64,000 nucleotides of DNA, taken from WRDF01 sp031552235. Lineage in GTDB: Bacteria; Bacteroidota; Bacteroidia; Bacteroidales; Rikenellaceae. The translations under genes and the position numbers were made by a program. Where the stretch lies: NCBI GenBank assembly GCA_031552235.1, contig JAVBMR010000008.1, positions 1 through 64,000 of the forward strand, given 5' to 3'. Below are positions 40,723 through 49,643 of the stretch, piece after piece (the stretch's first letter is position 1; each line of letters starts with the position of its first letter). Below the pieces are notes generated by a model. That model was given only the letters and a program-made list of their open reading frames with translations, ran no database searches and was not told the DNA's origin.

Positions 40723-41748
40723 TTAGAGTGCCGAGTCGAACTGGCCGAGGAACCTCACGTCGTTCTCGAAGAACAGCCTGAGGTCCTTGACCCCGAATTT
40801 AAGCATGGCGCTACGCTCGACGCCCATGCCGAAGGCGAAGCCGGTGTATTTCTTCGGGTCGATACCGCACGATTCGAGTACGTTGGGGTCGACCATTCCG
40901 CAGCCCATGATTTCGAGCCATCCGGTGTGTTTGCACACAGGGCATCCCTTGCCGCCGCACAAGACGCACGACACGTCGACCTCGGCCGAAGGCTCGGTAA
41001 ACGGGAAGTAGCTCGGGCGCAGGCGTATGACGGCCTGTTCGCCGAAGAATTCCTTGGCGAAGTATTCTATCGACTGCTTGAGGTCGGCGAACGACACGTT
41101 TTCGTCTATGTAAAGCCCCTCGACCTGATGGAACATACAGTGCGAGCGGTAGGATATCGACTCGTTGCGGAACACGCGGCCCGGGCAAACCACGCGGATG
41201 GGCGGTTTTTGGGTTTCCATCGTGCGCACCTGTATCGAGCTGGTGTGGGTACGCAGCAGGATGTCCGGGCTGCGTTGGATGAAGAACGTGTCCTGCATGT
41301 CGCGGGCGGGGTGTTCGGGCGGGAAGTTGAGTGCCGAGAAAACGTGCCAGTCGTCCTCGATCTCGGGGCCGTCGGCGACGGTGTAGCCCATGCGTTCGAA
41401 AATTGCCAGCATCTCGTTCTTCACGACGGCTATCGGATGGCGTGTCCCGAGGGCGTCGTTCGTGCCGGGGCGGCTCATGTCGCCTATACCCGAAGCCGCG
41501 GCAGAGGACGAACCCTGTACCGTCGCCTTCAACTCGTTTATACGGTCCATGGCACGGGTCTTCAACTGGTTGAGTTTCTGTCCCAACTCGCGTTTCAGCT
41601 CGGGCGACACAGTTTTGAACTCGTCCATCAGCGCTGTCAGCTCGCCTTTCTTGCCGAGCATCTTTATGCGGAACTCTTCTATCTCCGCCTCCGCTTTGGG
41701 CCTGAACTCTTCGACCCTTTTCAGCAGGTCGGTAATTTTGTCGGTCAT
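40723..41748 (-). CDS. pheS: Phenylalanyl-tRNA synthetase alpha subunit
   Basis: The alpha subunit of the heterotetrameric class II synthetase. The 341-residue protein has an N-terminal coiled-coil (1-90), the motif 2 region FRNESISYRSHCMFHQVEGLYID and motif 3 GFAFGMGVERSAMLKFGV. A four-Cys cluster (CVLCGGKGCPVCKHTGW) appears in the catalytic domain and probably binds zinc. pheT is not next to it. It starts an operon with the TPR and EnvC genes. Confidence 0.95.
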   Translation of the reverse strand: MTDKITDLLKRVEEFRPKAEAEIEEFRIKMLGKKGELTALMDEFKTVSPELKRELGQKLNQLKTRAMDRINELKATVQGSSSAAASGIGDMSRPGTNDALGTRHPIAVVKNEMLAIFERMGYTVADGPEIEDDWHVFSALNFPPEHPARDMQDTFFIQRSPDILLRTHTSSIQVRTMETQKPPIRVVCPGRVFRNESISYRSHCMFHQVEGLYIDENVSFADLKQSIEYFAKEFFGEQAVIRLRPSYFPFTEPSAEVDVSCVLCGGKGCPVCKHTGWLEIMGCGMVDPNVLESCGIDPKKYTGFAFGMGVERSAMLKFGVKDLRLFFENDVRFLGQFDSAL

Positions 41749-41835
41749 CCTTTGAATTTTATTGCTTAATGCCTACTTTTACACTCTATTGCCGTTATTC
41801 CGGCGCATGACCACAAAGTTAAGAATTATTTGTGT

Positions 41836-44124
41836 ATGGCACGCATAAAATGGGCTATTCTCTCCCTCTTTTTACTTGTTCCCTGTTTGTCCGGGGCGCA
41901 GAGTGTGGGATTGGTGCTCAGCGGAGGCGGGGCCAAGGGGCTTTACCACATAGGGGTTATAAAGGCGCTGGAGGAGAACGGCATTCCGATAGATTATGTT
42001 TCCGGCACTTCGATGGGGGCGATAATCGGTGGGTTGTACGCCACCGGCATGTCGCCCGACCGGATGAAGGAGCTGTTCGAGTCGGACCAGGTCAGGTATT
42101 GGCTTACGGGCCGCATCGAAAATAAATACAAGTTCTATTTCAAGCAGATGCGCGAGGACGCGGCGATGCTGACCCTGCGGTTCGATCCGAAAAGCAACAA
42201 GAAGATAGCGATGCCGTGGAGCCTGGTGGCGGCGAACCAGATGGATATGGCGTTCATCGAGTTCTTCGCGCAGGCCACCGCCGCCAGCGGCGGGGATTTT
42301 GACAGCCTTTTCGTGCCGTTCAGGTGCATTGCCACCGATGTGGTAGGCCGCAAGGCCGTCGTGTTCCGCAAGGGCGATCTGGGCGAGGCCGTGAGGGCGT
42401 CGATGACCATCCCGCTCGTATTCAGGCCGATACGCAACGATTCGCTGGCCTATTACGACGGCGGCGTTTTCGACAATTTCCCGTGGAAAGTCCTGATGGA
42501 GGACTTCGGGCCGGATGTCCTCATCGGAAGCAAGGCGGTGGGCGGCGGCGAAATGCCCGTGGACGACATGGTCGAGCAGATCTTCGCGATAACGACGCTG
42601 CATACCGATTACGAGCTTCCGCGCAAGACCGACGTGCTGATAGCCCGCAACCTGAACAGTTTCTCGATGATGGATTTCGACAAGGCGCCCCAGATCATAG
42701 AACTGGGCTACCGGGACGCGCTGGCGAGCATCGACGGGATCAAGGCCAATGTGAAACGCACTGAAGACAGCCTGGTCATGAAAACTAGGCGGGAGCGTTT
42801 CGAAAACAGCCTGCCCCCCCTCGATTTCGAGGATTACGTCATAGAGGGACTCAATAAAGACCAGACCGGGTATGTGAAGCGAACGCTGGGGTTGAAGGAC
42901 AAAGAAAATACTTACGACTTCGAGAAGTTCCGTTACGAGTATTTCAAGATACTGGCCGAGGGCGAGGTCGAAGCCGACTTTCCCACGGTCGATTTCGACC
43001 GGGAAACCGGTAAATTCCGCCTGTTCCTTCCGCTCGAAACGAAGCCCAGTTTCAAGCTGATGCTCGGCGGCAACCTCTCCTCTACCGCCCTCAACCAAAT
43101 ATATGTCGGCATGGAATACCGCAGGATGGGCCGCAGCGACAACAGCTATAACTTCGACGGCTATCTGAGTACATTCTATTCCGCGATATCTCTCATGGGC
43201 CGCCACGATTTCATAAAGAACAATACGCCGCTCTACATAGATTACGGGGGGTCCGTAAGTTCCTACAACTACTTCCGTTCGGACATGGGCTTTTTGACCA
43301 AGGGGAATGACAATACCGATTCCAAACTGCGCGATTACTACGCGACCACTTCCGTGGGGCTGCCGTTCTCGCGCCATTCCGTCCTGAACCTGAGGTTCAA
43401 TTCGGGGATGACCGAATACCTCTACTTCCAGCAGCCGGGCTATGACCTCGACGACAGGATGGACCGCACGCAGCTCTACCATGTGGGGGCCAAACTGGAG
43501 TTGGAACGCAAAAGCATGAATTTCGCACAGTTCCCCACGAAAGGGGTGTATCAGCAGATTTCGGCGATGGGCATCCTGGGCAGGGAAAAATATATCCCCG
43601 GCATTACGGGCGGGAACCTGGGGCAGCCCCCGTCGGAACATCCCCGTGCGTGGGTGGGTGCAAGGTTTACGAGGGAGCATTACTTTTCGACCCGGCCTGC
43701 GAAATGGCTTTCGCTGGGCTATATGGTGGATCTCGTGGCGACGAACAAGCCCGACTTCACAAACGTGTACGCCACCAACATATCCTCGCCGGCGTTTACC
43801 CCGACCCCCCACAGCAAGATAGTGTATATGAAGGAGTTCCGTAGCGACATGTATGCCGGTGCGGGGATCATACCCATATTCAACATAAGCGAGAACCTCT
43901 ATTTCCGCACCAGCGCCTACGCGTTCCTGCCCAATCGCCATAAAGAGAGGATCGACAACATAGAACAGGAGCTGCGCTACATCTTCGACGGGACGCTGGT
44001 TTTTCAGACCATGTTCGGCGCGGCCAGCCTGTCCGTGTCGAAGTACGACATCTCGAAGAACAACCTGTTCGTTTCGTTCAATTTCGGCTACATAGTGTTC
44101 AACCGCAAAGGGACGTTCTATTAA
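41836..44124 (+). CDS. Patatin-like phospholipase with C-terminal outer-membrane barrel
   Basis: The 762-residue protein has a signal peptide (MARIKWAILSLFLLVPCLSGAQ) and a patatin domain with oxyanion loop GGGAKG (30-35), nucleophile motif GTSMG (Ser59) and the dyad Asp in YYDGGVFDNFP. The second half is rich in alternating aromatic beta strands and ends in Phe-containing VFNRKGTFY, as expected for a BamA/TamA-like barrel. The layout is that of PlpD-type autotransporters (type Vd), which expose or release a lipase. ATG 41836 is used; the frame also has an upstream TTG. Confidence 0.88.
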   Translation: MARIKWAILSLFLLVPCLSGAQSVGLVLSGGGAKGLYHIGVIKALEENGIPIDYVSGTSMGAIIGGLYATGMSPDRMKELFESDQVRYWLTGRIENKYKFYFKQMREDAAMLTLRFDPKSNKKIAMPWSLVAANQMDMAFIEFFAQATAASGGDFDSLFVPFRCIATDVVGRKAVVFRKGDLGEAVRASMTIPLVFRPIRNDSLAYYDGGVFDNFPWKVLMEDFGPDVLIGSKAVGGGEMPVDDMVEQIFAITTLHTDYELPRKTDVLIARNLNSFSMMDFDKAPQIIELGYRDALASIDGIKANVKRTEDSLVMKTRRERFENSLPPLDFEDYVIEGLNKDQTGYVKRTLGLKDKENTYDFEKFRYEYFKILAEGEVEADFPTVDFDRETGKFRLFLPLETKPSFKLMLGGNLSSTALNQIYVGMEYRRMGRSDNSYNFDGYLSTFYSAISLMGRHDFIKNNTPLYIDYGGSVSSYNYFRSDMGFLTKGNDNTDSKLRDYYATTSVGLPFSRHSVLNLRFNSGMTEYLYFQQPGYDLDDRMDRTQLYHVGAKLELERKSMNFAQFPTKGVYQQISAMGILGREKYIPGITGGNLGQPPSEHPRAWVGARFTREHYFSTRPAKWLSLGYMVDLVATNKPDFTNVYATNISSPAFTPTPHSKIVYMKEFRSDMYAGAGIIPIFNISENLYFRTSAYAFLPNRHKERIDNIEQELRYIFDGTLVFQTMFGAASLSVSKYDISKNNLFVSFNFGYIVFNRKGTFY

Positions 44125-44156
44125 TTTGACAGTTTCGGCGGGAAATGATAACTTTG
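44125..44156 (+). promoter_or_regulatory. Promoter of purU
   Basis: TTTG (44125-44128), a 20-base spacer and TAACTTTG (44149-44156) give a complete Bacteroidota -33/-7 pair. Transcription should start about 20 bases before the ATG at 44182. Confidence 0.65.
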
Positions 44157-44181
44157 CCGGAAATTTATACGTTTTAGGATC

Positions 44182-45045
44182 ATGAAAGACCAGAAAACCG
44201 CCATACTGCTTATCCACTGCCCCGACAGGGCCGGCATAGTACACGCCGTGACAGGCTTCCTTTCGAGCCATGGGGGCAATATCCTCTACCTCGACCAGCA
44301 CACCGACACCGACCAGAAGGTGTTCTTCATGAGGGTAGAGTGGAGCCTCGACGGGTTCTCGATACCCTCGGACGAGATCAAGGAGCAGTTCGACGAGTGC
44401 TGCGGAAAGAAATACGAAATGACATACAGGCTGTTCTTCTCGGACTACGTGCCGAAAATGGCCATCTTCGTGTCCAAGTTGTCGCATTGCCTCTACGACC
44501 TGCTGGCGCGTTACGCGGCAGGCGAGTGGAAGGTCAAAATACCGCTTATAATCAGCAACCATCCCGACATGAAAGGCGTGGCCGATATGTTCGGCATACC
44601 GTACTACCAATTCCCCGTAACGAAAGACACCCGCGAGGAACTGGCGCCCAAAATGCTCGAACTGCTGCGCGAGAATGAAGTCGATTTCCTCGTGCTGGCG
44701 CGTTATATGCAGATCGTGCCGGAGTCTTTGATCGAGGCTTTCCCAAACCGTATAATCAACATCCACCACTCGTTCCTGCCGGCGTTCGTGGGCGCGAAGC
44801 CCTACCATGCGGCATACGAAAGAGGAGTGAAACTTATCGGCGCGACGGCGCATTATGTGACGCCTGTCCTCGATGCCGGGCCTATAATCGGGCAGGACAT
44901 AGCCCGCATATCGCATAAAAATACGGTGGAAGACCTCGTGCGCAAAGGAAAGGACCTGGAGAAAATCGTCCTCTCGCGTGCGGTGGAGAAGCATATCGCC
45001 CGCAAGGTGCTCGCCTACCAGAACAAGACCATCATATTCAGTTAG
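44182..45045 (+). CDS. purU: Formyltetrahydrofolate deformylase
   Basis: PurU hydrolyses 10-formyl-THF to formate and THF, balancing one-carbon units. The 287-residue protein starts with an ACT domain (ILLIHCPDRAGIVHAVTGFL, residues 9-85) and continues into a formyltransferase fold. The catalytic motifs are INIHHSFLPAF (His), IGATAHYVT and LDAGPIIGQD (Asp), with the Asn just ahead of the His. Length and order are typical. It is transcribed alone and converges on the glycosidase-like gene. Confidence 0.94.
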   Translation: MKDQKTAILLIHCPDRAGIVHAVTGFLSSHGGNILYLDQHTDTDQKVFFMRVEWSLDGFSIPSDEIKEQFDECCGKKYEMTYRLFFSDYVPKMAIFVSKLSHCLYDLLARYAAGEWKVKIPLIISNHPDMKGVADMFGIPYYQFPVTKDTREELAPKMLELLRENEVDFLVLARYMQIVPESLIEAFPNRIINIHHSFLPAFVGAKPYHAAYERGVKLIGATAHYVTPVLDAGPIIGQDIARISHKNTVEDLVRKGKDLEKIVLSRAVEKHIARKVLAYQNKTIIFS

Positions 45046-45069
45046 GTGCTTAAGCAATGCAAAACGAAA

Positions 45070-45107
45070 CAGGCCGTCCCACAATTAGGACGGCCTGCCT
45101 CGTTATT
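45070..45107 (+). terminator. Terminator of purU
   Basis: CAGGCCGTCC (45070-45079) pairs with GGACGGCCTG (45088-45097), a perfect 10-bp stem followed by a moderately T-rich tail. Confidence 0.7.
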
Positions 45108-45173
45108 GTATTCTTATTTTTGTTCAATGTTAATGAGGCGCCATACGGTATTGGCGTGGTTTTCTCTTTCAGG

Positions 45174-45264
45174 CCGCAGCCAGCGGAGGATGGATTTATG
45201 CCGCAGGCGAAAATCAGCCCTCCGCGCCGGGTGGCTGCGGGCTGACGGCTTGCACCGCAAGCCG
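45174..45264. repeat. GC-rich hairpin array, copy at 45.2 kb
   Basis: CCGCAGCCA (45174-45182) pairs with TGGCTGCGG (45232-45240), with inner GGAGG/CCTCC, followed by hairpin CGGCTTGC/GCAAGCCG (45246-45264). ATTCACATCCTG just after (45272-45283) also occurs next to the 37.4-kb array (37355-37366). No gene is seen in this gap. Confidence 0.55.
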
Positions 45265-45335
45265 ATATTCATATTCACATCCTGACGTTCCGGCGCGAAG
45301 TGGCGCCCATGCTCTATCCGAGCGTTGGAAAGCGC

Positions 45336-47042
45336 CTAAAACTCGTACTTCGGCGATGAAATGTCGTCCGGATTGGCGCCGTAGAAATACAGCGCCCCGT
45401 AGCTCCAGTTGTTGACCTTGATGCCCGGGAAATTGGGCCTGTCCATCGTCAGAAGCACATATCTGTACGGATAGCCTTCGGGCAGCGGCACGACGCTCGC
45501 CCACACTCGCCCGGCCGGTTTCGGCCAGTGGGGCTGAAGTTTGAGTTTCAGTTCGCCTATCTCTTTCAGGTCGGGATAGCTGTGTACGCGCAGGTTGCCG
45601 AGCCCTCCCATCAGGGCGTAATATTTGCCGCCTATGCGCTGGATCGAGGTGCCCGTGGAGTTCATGGTTATTGGTGGCGCCACTATCTTGAATTTACCGT
45701 TCCATGTGTCCGATTCGAATGTGCGCGAGGTAATGGTGCCGTTTACGAAGGCCGAGGTGAGGAGCCTCCATTTGCCCGCATCCCCGTCGAAGAATATGCA
45801 TGGGTCTTCATTGTGGCCGTCTACATAATCCGGCTCGACGCGCGACGCTTTCATTACTGAGAAGCCTTTTCGCGGGTCTTTGGGCGAGGCGGCGGTTATC
45901 AGCCCCGTGCCGGTGCGCCCCTCTTTGCCCGCGCTGCCCCCGAAGTCACACACATAAGCCCTCCATTCTTTCTCCTTGCGGTCGTAGAACAGGTGCGAGG
46001 CGTAGTCGTTGCGCAGCAGCCCGTCCCCGTGGTCGAAGACGATCATCCCCTCGAACCGTATGTCGAACACCGAGGGGTCGAGGCTCAGGACGCCCTGCGC
46101 CGACTGCGACGTGTCGATCCCGCGGCAGCTGAACGTGAACCAGAGCCGTCCGTCTTCGAGGTAGGGACTGAGGTCTTCGTGGGAGATGAGGCGTATGTCT
46201 GCCTGCCCGATGCCTGCCGAGAGGAAAGACCGTGCACCGCCGACCGCCACTTCACCCTGGAGGTTCGAAACGAGGTTGAACGTGCAATCCGCCGCCGTTT
46301 TTATATCTCTCGGATCGAGGATGTCTGCGAAATGCTCTTTTACGGGAATGTGTCCGACATAGGTGGTTTCCCCGTTCTCTGTTGTGAATATGGCGAGCGT
46401 CCGCCCCTGAAGCTGTACCCGGAGCAGGAATGCGCCGTTTGGGACAGAGTCGCCGTATTTGGTTTCCCTCGCAAGGGCACCGTCCTTATACAGCCGCAGA
46501 AAGATGCCCTTGTCCTTTCCCGACAGCCTTGCGACCACCTGCACCCTGTCGCGCAGTCCCAGCCGCGCGATCTCAAGCCCTATTTCGGAAGGCGAACTGC
46601 CGGATTTGTGCGAGTCTATATCGACCTCGTATGTCGCATAGGGATTTACGCCGCCCATGTAAATGCTCGCGCTCCCACCGCCTTTTTCATTGTTCTGCAT
46701 ACTGCCCGACCCGGCCGCGAGGATCAGCTTTCCGTCCTTTATGACTGCCTTGAAACCCTCGTCCACCTTTGGTTCGTTATTGTCAGACACCGCGAATGCG
46801 GGGTGCATCGACTCGAACGCGACTATCTCCGACGGGACGAACTCATTGAGAGTTATGTTGTTGGAAAAAATGAACCGGCGCACCGCCAAACGCTGGAACG
46901 ACAGATCGGTAGGGTTTACGTCCGGATAATCCTGAGCCTGCGCTTGTGGCTGTGCCACTTTCGACTTCGATTTTGCCTGTACCGCGAACGTCACGGCGCA
47001 TAGCGAAAGGGTAAGAAATGCAACTGTCAGAGATTTTTTCAT
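45336..47042 (-). CDS. Secreted beta-propeller protein, glycosidase-like (GH43/GH32-type fold)
   Basis: The 568-residue protein has a signal peptide (MKKSLTVAFLTLSLCAVTFAVQA). Its N-terminal half looks like a beta-sandwich. The C-terminal half has repeated blades such as NDYASHLFYDRKEKEWRAYV, HNEDPCIFFDGDAGKWRLLT and GTSIQRIGGKYYALMGG. The aligned 'x-D-P-x-[IF]-FF-D' blade motif is typical of five-bladed propeller glycosidases. I cannot place catalytic acids with certainty, so substrate and activity are open. ATG 47042 is chosen for its signal peptide; the frame extends upstream to 47195 through the terminator hairpin. Confidence 0.7.
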   Translation of the reverse strand: MKKSLTVAFLTLSLCAVTFAVQAKSKSKVAQPQAQAQDYPDVNPTDLSFQRLAVRRFIFSNNITLNEFVPSEIVAFESMHPAFAVSDNNEPKVDEGFKAVIKDGKLILAAGSGSMQNNEKGGGSASIYMGGVNPYATYEVDIDSHKSGSSPSEIGLEIARLGLRDRVQVVARLSGKDKGIFLRLYKDGALARETKYGDSVPNGAFLLRVQLQGRTLAIFTTENGETTYVGHIPVKEHFADILDPRDIKTAADCTFNLVSNLQGEVAVGGARSFLSAGIGQADIRLISHEDLSPYLEDGRLWFTFSCRGIDTSQSAQGVLSLDPSVFDIRFEGMIVFDHGDGLLRNDYASHLFYDRKEKEWRAYVCDFGGSAGKEGRTGTGLITAASPKDPRKGFSVMKASRVEPDYVDGHNEDPCIFFDGDAGKWRLLTSAFVNGTITSRTFESDTWNGKFKIVAPPITMNSTGTSIQRIGGKYYALMGGLGNLRVHSYPDLKEIGELKLKLQPHWPKPAGRVWASVVPLPEGYPYRYVLLTMDRPNFPGIKVNNWSYGALYFYGANPDDISSPKYEF

Positions 47043-47124
47043 AGGGTGTCGTTTTTGTCGTCGGTTCGAACCATAAAGATGCGGATTTGCGTCCGAAAAA
47101 GCAAACCCGATTTCTCGCAGGAAT

Positions 47125-47154
47125 AAAAAAGGGTCTGAATGAAAGTTCAGACCC
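47125..47154 (-). terminator. Terminator hairpin left of the island
   Basis: GGGTCTGAA (47131-47139) pairs with TTCAGACCC (47146-47154). The A run at 47125-47130 becomes a T run for leftward transcripts. The stem is nearly the same as the one just after the tRNA gene at 53450-53473. Confidence 0.7.
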
Positions 47155-47360
47155 TGGGAGATTTGTGGAATAAGATGGATTTTAGTCTCTGCCAAAAGAT
47201 ACAGAAAACGGTATTCCCTGAGGGAGTGTTGTGGGATAAGGCTCAGAATAATTATCGAACCACGACAGAGAACGAAGTGTTCAGGTTATTCCGCAAGGTG
47301 TCAAGTAGTTACAGAAAATGTGAGACAAAAAAAGAAGACAACTTTTACAAGCTGTCCTCT

Positions 47361-47383
47361 TTAGTAGCGGGAGAAGGACTCGA
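47361..47383. repeat. Distal attachment-site copy (att) of the integrative element
   Basis: The 23 bases include TAGTAGCGGGAGAAGGACTC (47362-47381). They are identical to 53476-53498, where they form the 3' end of the initiator tRNA gene. Beyond the repeat the sequences diverge at once on the right side. Confidence 0.85.
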
Positions 47384-47501
47384 TGCCCTCCTCTAACTGA
47401 CTGAAAATGGTAGTATTACAAATGCTGTTGTTCATTGTATACCAGTGAGTGAAAATTATATGATATTTCGTTAGTTATCAATTTTATGAGATGTTAATTT
47501 C

Positions 47502-48611
47502 TTAATAATAAACTATTTCCCTCATAGTAATACGTCGGGGCTGTCTCTCTTCGTATTCTCTTTGTCTTATATCCAAAGAATCATATTTTATATCCTTGTG
47601 AGCATATGTTATTTGCTTTATCCAATCTCCCTTTTCATTATATTCATACTCATACTCTTCACTTAGAAACTCATTGATTTCCCATTTAGTATAAGTAGAC
47701 CAATCCAAACTGGTAAACATATAAGATATTACATCCCCTTTTTCATTATATCTCCATTCTTTGATATGCCCTATTTTTTTATATTTGGGAGGGCTATAAT
47801 AATTCTGTATAGTCCATTTCTCTATTTCTTCTTCGCTCATTCCTACGTCATATCCGCCATAATAGTGAGCTGCTGTTTTGCCGTTCATTTCTTCTTTCAG
47901 GGGCTCCCCATTCTCATTATATGTGATTATATAGTCTTCAACAGAATGAAGGTGTCCATAATCATAATGCTCAATGATTTTTCTCTGGAGTAAATCATTA
48001 TCATCAAAAATCTCCGTCCCTTCTTCTGTCAATCCGGAAGTTCCATTATATGAATATTTACATGAGGGCTTAATTTCTTTATAAGACCTAACTTCTTGTC
48101 CATTTGCAGATGGGAGGGAATTCATTAGAATGTAATAATTCTTATAGTGAGCCTCTTTGCGCTCCCCTTTGTCATTATAAACATATTTAACAGGGTCTGA
48201 GCCGAGAGAGAATGTTTCTCCAGAATGTTTTATTTCAATTAATTTGTTATGCTCATTTCGTATGTATTCTATTTTTCCTTTGCTCTCTCCATCCCCTGTT
48301 TCAATTAGAATAAAATCATTTAACTTTTTGCTAGGGTCTAAATAGTGATATCTTATTGCAGCATTACTTTCTAAAATGACCCTCAATAAAAGATTGTTAT
48401 ATTCATCATAATATGTCATGTCCGGAAGGGAAGCAGCATCATCTAGTTCCTTACCACAAATCAATTCTCCATTATGCTGTAATGGTTCATAATATTTAGT
48501 TATGATACATTTTTTAGCCTCTTTAGGGGTATTTCTAATGTCTGAATGTTTGTTGTCACAACCCATTAACAATATGAGTCCTGCCAGTAGTGTAAATGTT
48601 ATTCTTTTCAT
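47502..48611 (-). CDS. Island lipoprotein with YxxxG-type repeats, unknown function
   Basis: The 369-residue protein has a lipoprotein signal (MKRITFTLLAGLILLMGC, Cys18). Its body contains spaced short motifs of the form Y-N-[DE]-[KN]-G (VYNDKGERKEAHY, TYNENGEPLKEE, RYNEKGDVISYMF, EYNEKGDWIKQI). They resemble RHS/YD-like or wing-type beta repeats. Base composition is AT-rich, unlike flanking genes. The ATG at 48611 overlaps the stop of the upstream two-helix protein (ATGA), so the two are translationally coupled. It is probably surface or periplasmic; no activity can be named. Confidence 0.75.
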   Translation of the reverse strand: MKRITFTLLAGLILLMGCDNKHSDIRNTPKEAKKCIITKYYEPLQHNGELICGKELDDAASLPDMTYYDEYNNLLLRVILESNAAIRYHYLDPSKKLNDFILIETGDGESKGKIEYIRNEHNKLIEIKHSGETFSLGSDPVKYVYNDKGERKEAHYKNYYILMNSLPSANGQEVRSYKEIKPSCKYSYNGTSGLTEEGTEIFDDNDLLQRKIIEHYDYGHLHSVEDYIITYNENGEPLKEEMNGKTAAHYYGGYDVGMSEEEIEKWTIQNYYSPPKYKKIGHIKEWRYNEKGDVISYMFTSLDWSTYTKWEINEFLSEEYEYEYNEKGDWIKQITYAHKDIKYDSLDIRQREYEERQPRRITMREIVYY

Positions 48612-48844
48612 TTTTCTTGTGTTTTTGAGCATTTTCTTTTACAATATTCATATGTATAGACGATCAGTGTTAATACTACTGACAACACAGATATTCCGGA
48701 CATAATAATTCCGAACCATTTCAGATAACATAAGTTATGATACTCCCCTATGCCAAGAGCAACAAATGAAACAATAAGGGCGACAAGATTTTGGTTAATT
48801 TTTAATTTGGCGATTGCATCAGCCAGAGCAGATTCATTACCCAT
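48608..48844 (-). CDS. Small two-helix membrane protein, unknown function
   Basis: This 78-residue protein has two hydrophobic segments (QNLVALIVSFVALGIGEY and WFGIIMSGISVLSVVLTLIV) and a basic Cys/Lys tail (EYCKRKCSKTQEK). Its TGA overlaps the ATG of the lipoprotein by 4 bases. The pair therefore looks like one module in which a membrane protein partners a lipoprotein. A holin-like or an inner-membrane signalling role are both possible. No family is recognised. Confidence 0.65.
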   Translation of the reverse strand: MGNESALADAIAKLKINQNLVALIVSFVALGIGEYHNLCYLKWFGIIMSGISVLSVVLTLIVYTYEYCKRKCSKTQEK

Positions 48845-49121
48845 ACAAAATGGATTTGCTCTCCCTCAGTCCACAGAAGATGATTAGTGTGCAAAAAGAA
48901 AGTGAGGCTGAAGACATTATTCCTAAGGCTAGGTTCTGGTAAACCCTGAGTAAGAAATAAAGCAACAACCCCACTGTTATATTCAAGGTACAGAGATACC
49001 AATAGAATATAAAACAGTGAAAGAGGTTACCTGTCCCTACTCAAGAGAAAACTACCAGATTTAGCCTTGAGAGCAAGTCACACTTTCACGTGTCTATTTT
49101 GTCCCCATAGGGGACTTACCA

Positions 49122-49150
49122 CAAATGTAGTAAATATCTGACACTTTCAA
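49122..49150 (-). promoter_or_regulatory. Leftward promoter of the membrane protein/lipoprotein module with operator-like repeats
   Basis: On the minus strand TTG (49150-49148), 18 bases, then TACATTTG (49129-49122). One ACACTTTCAAGTG half-palindrome (49141-49153) covers the -33 element and a near-copy ACACTTTCACGTG (49080-49092) lies about 25 bases into the transcript. That placement suits a repressor. Confidence 0.5.
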
Positions 49151-49582
49151 GTGCTTTTAACCTCTTTCATTGGGGTTGTTGCAGTTGCAAATTTAGGCCT
49201 AACTTACTTCAAAAGCACTATTGACCTAATTGTTTGTTTTTTGCACTTTCGGGGAGTATGTTTCTTGCTTTAATTTTCCAAAAGAGGGTGCAAAAAGATA
49301 TTCTCCAGAGTCTAATGCGTTACTCCTTAGGAGTCACAAAGAAGTATACAATCCAGAACAAGATTGTAACAATAACGCTCAATAATTCATCCATAACCTC
49401 TTTGTAGTTAGCAATTAGCCGGGGGATTTGCCCCATTTCTCAAAGTAGGGGGGAGGTGTGGATGGTGTATTTAGAGTGTGTTTAAATATAAAGTCCAGTA
49501 AATTTTGTTAAAAATAAAATTATTAGCCCTGTATCATATCATTCCCAAAGCACCCCCTGACATAGGTATAGGCACAAATAAA

Positions 49583-49623
49583 TACACACCTACTTTTGGC
49601 GTTTATTGTAAAGTAGATGTGTA
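49583..49623. repeat. Iteron-like inverted pair after the helicase gene
   Basis: TACACACCTACTTTT (49583-49597) faces AAAGTAGATGTGTA (49610-49623). The same word family occurs three times before the helicase start (51936-51999). The pair may also end the helicase transcript. Confidence 0.65.
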
Positions 49624-49643
49624 TTTTCTGCATGGCTCTTGAA

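Larger units (their letters stand above)
47043..47501. other. Gap holding terminator, left att site and island edge
   Basis: From left to right: a CATCTTTA box for the glycosidase-like gene (about 47074-47081, minus strand), a terminator hairpin (47125-47154), about 200 bases of undefined sequence, the 23-bp att repeat (47361-47383), and one GTATACCA site (47437-47444). The start of the AT-rich island follows. An 85-codon plus-strand frame (47139-47396) runs through the att site and is not called a gene. Confidence 0.6.
48845..49643. other. 800-base leader/control region of the island
   Basis: No convincing gene. A 66-codon frame (48802-49002) overlaps the small membrane gene and has no features. 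Visible elements are a leftward promoter (49122-49150) with two ACACTTTCAmGTG sites (49080-49092, 49141-49153), hairpin GTCCCC/GGGGAC (49101-49115), hairpin ACTCC/GGAGT around 49323-49334, and an inverted repeat after the helicase gene (49583-49623). Confidence 0.55.

Noticed and set aside
41872..45084. 1070-codon minus-strand frame opposite the patatin and purU genes
   Set aside because: It spans two well-supported plus-strand genes and their gap, and the product has shadow-type composition; the plus-strand genes carry intact catalytic motifs.
47139..47396. 85-codon plus-strand frame crossing the distal att repeat
   Set aside because: It begins inside a terminator hairpin and ends in att sequence (LVAGEGLDALL comes from the tRNA 3' end), so it is a chance frame or a remnant.
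48802..49002. 66-codon minus-strand frame upstream of the small membrane protein
   Set aside because: It overlaps the better-supported 78-residue gene in another frame and has no recognisable features.
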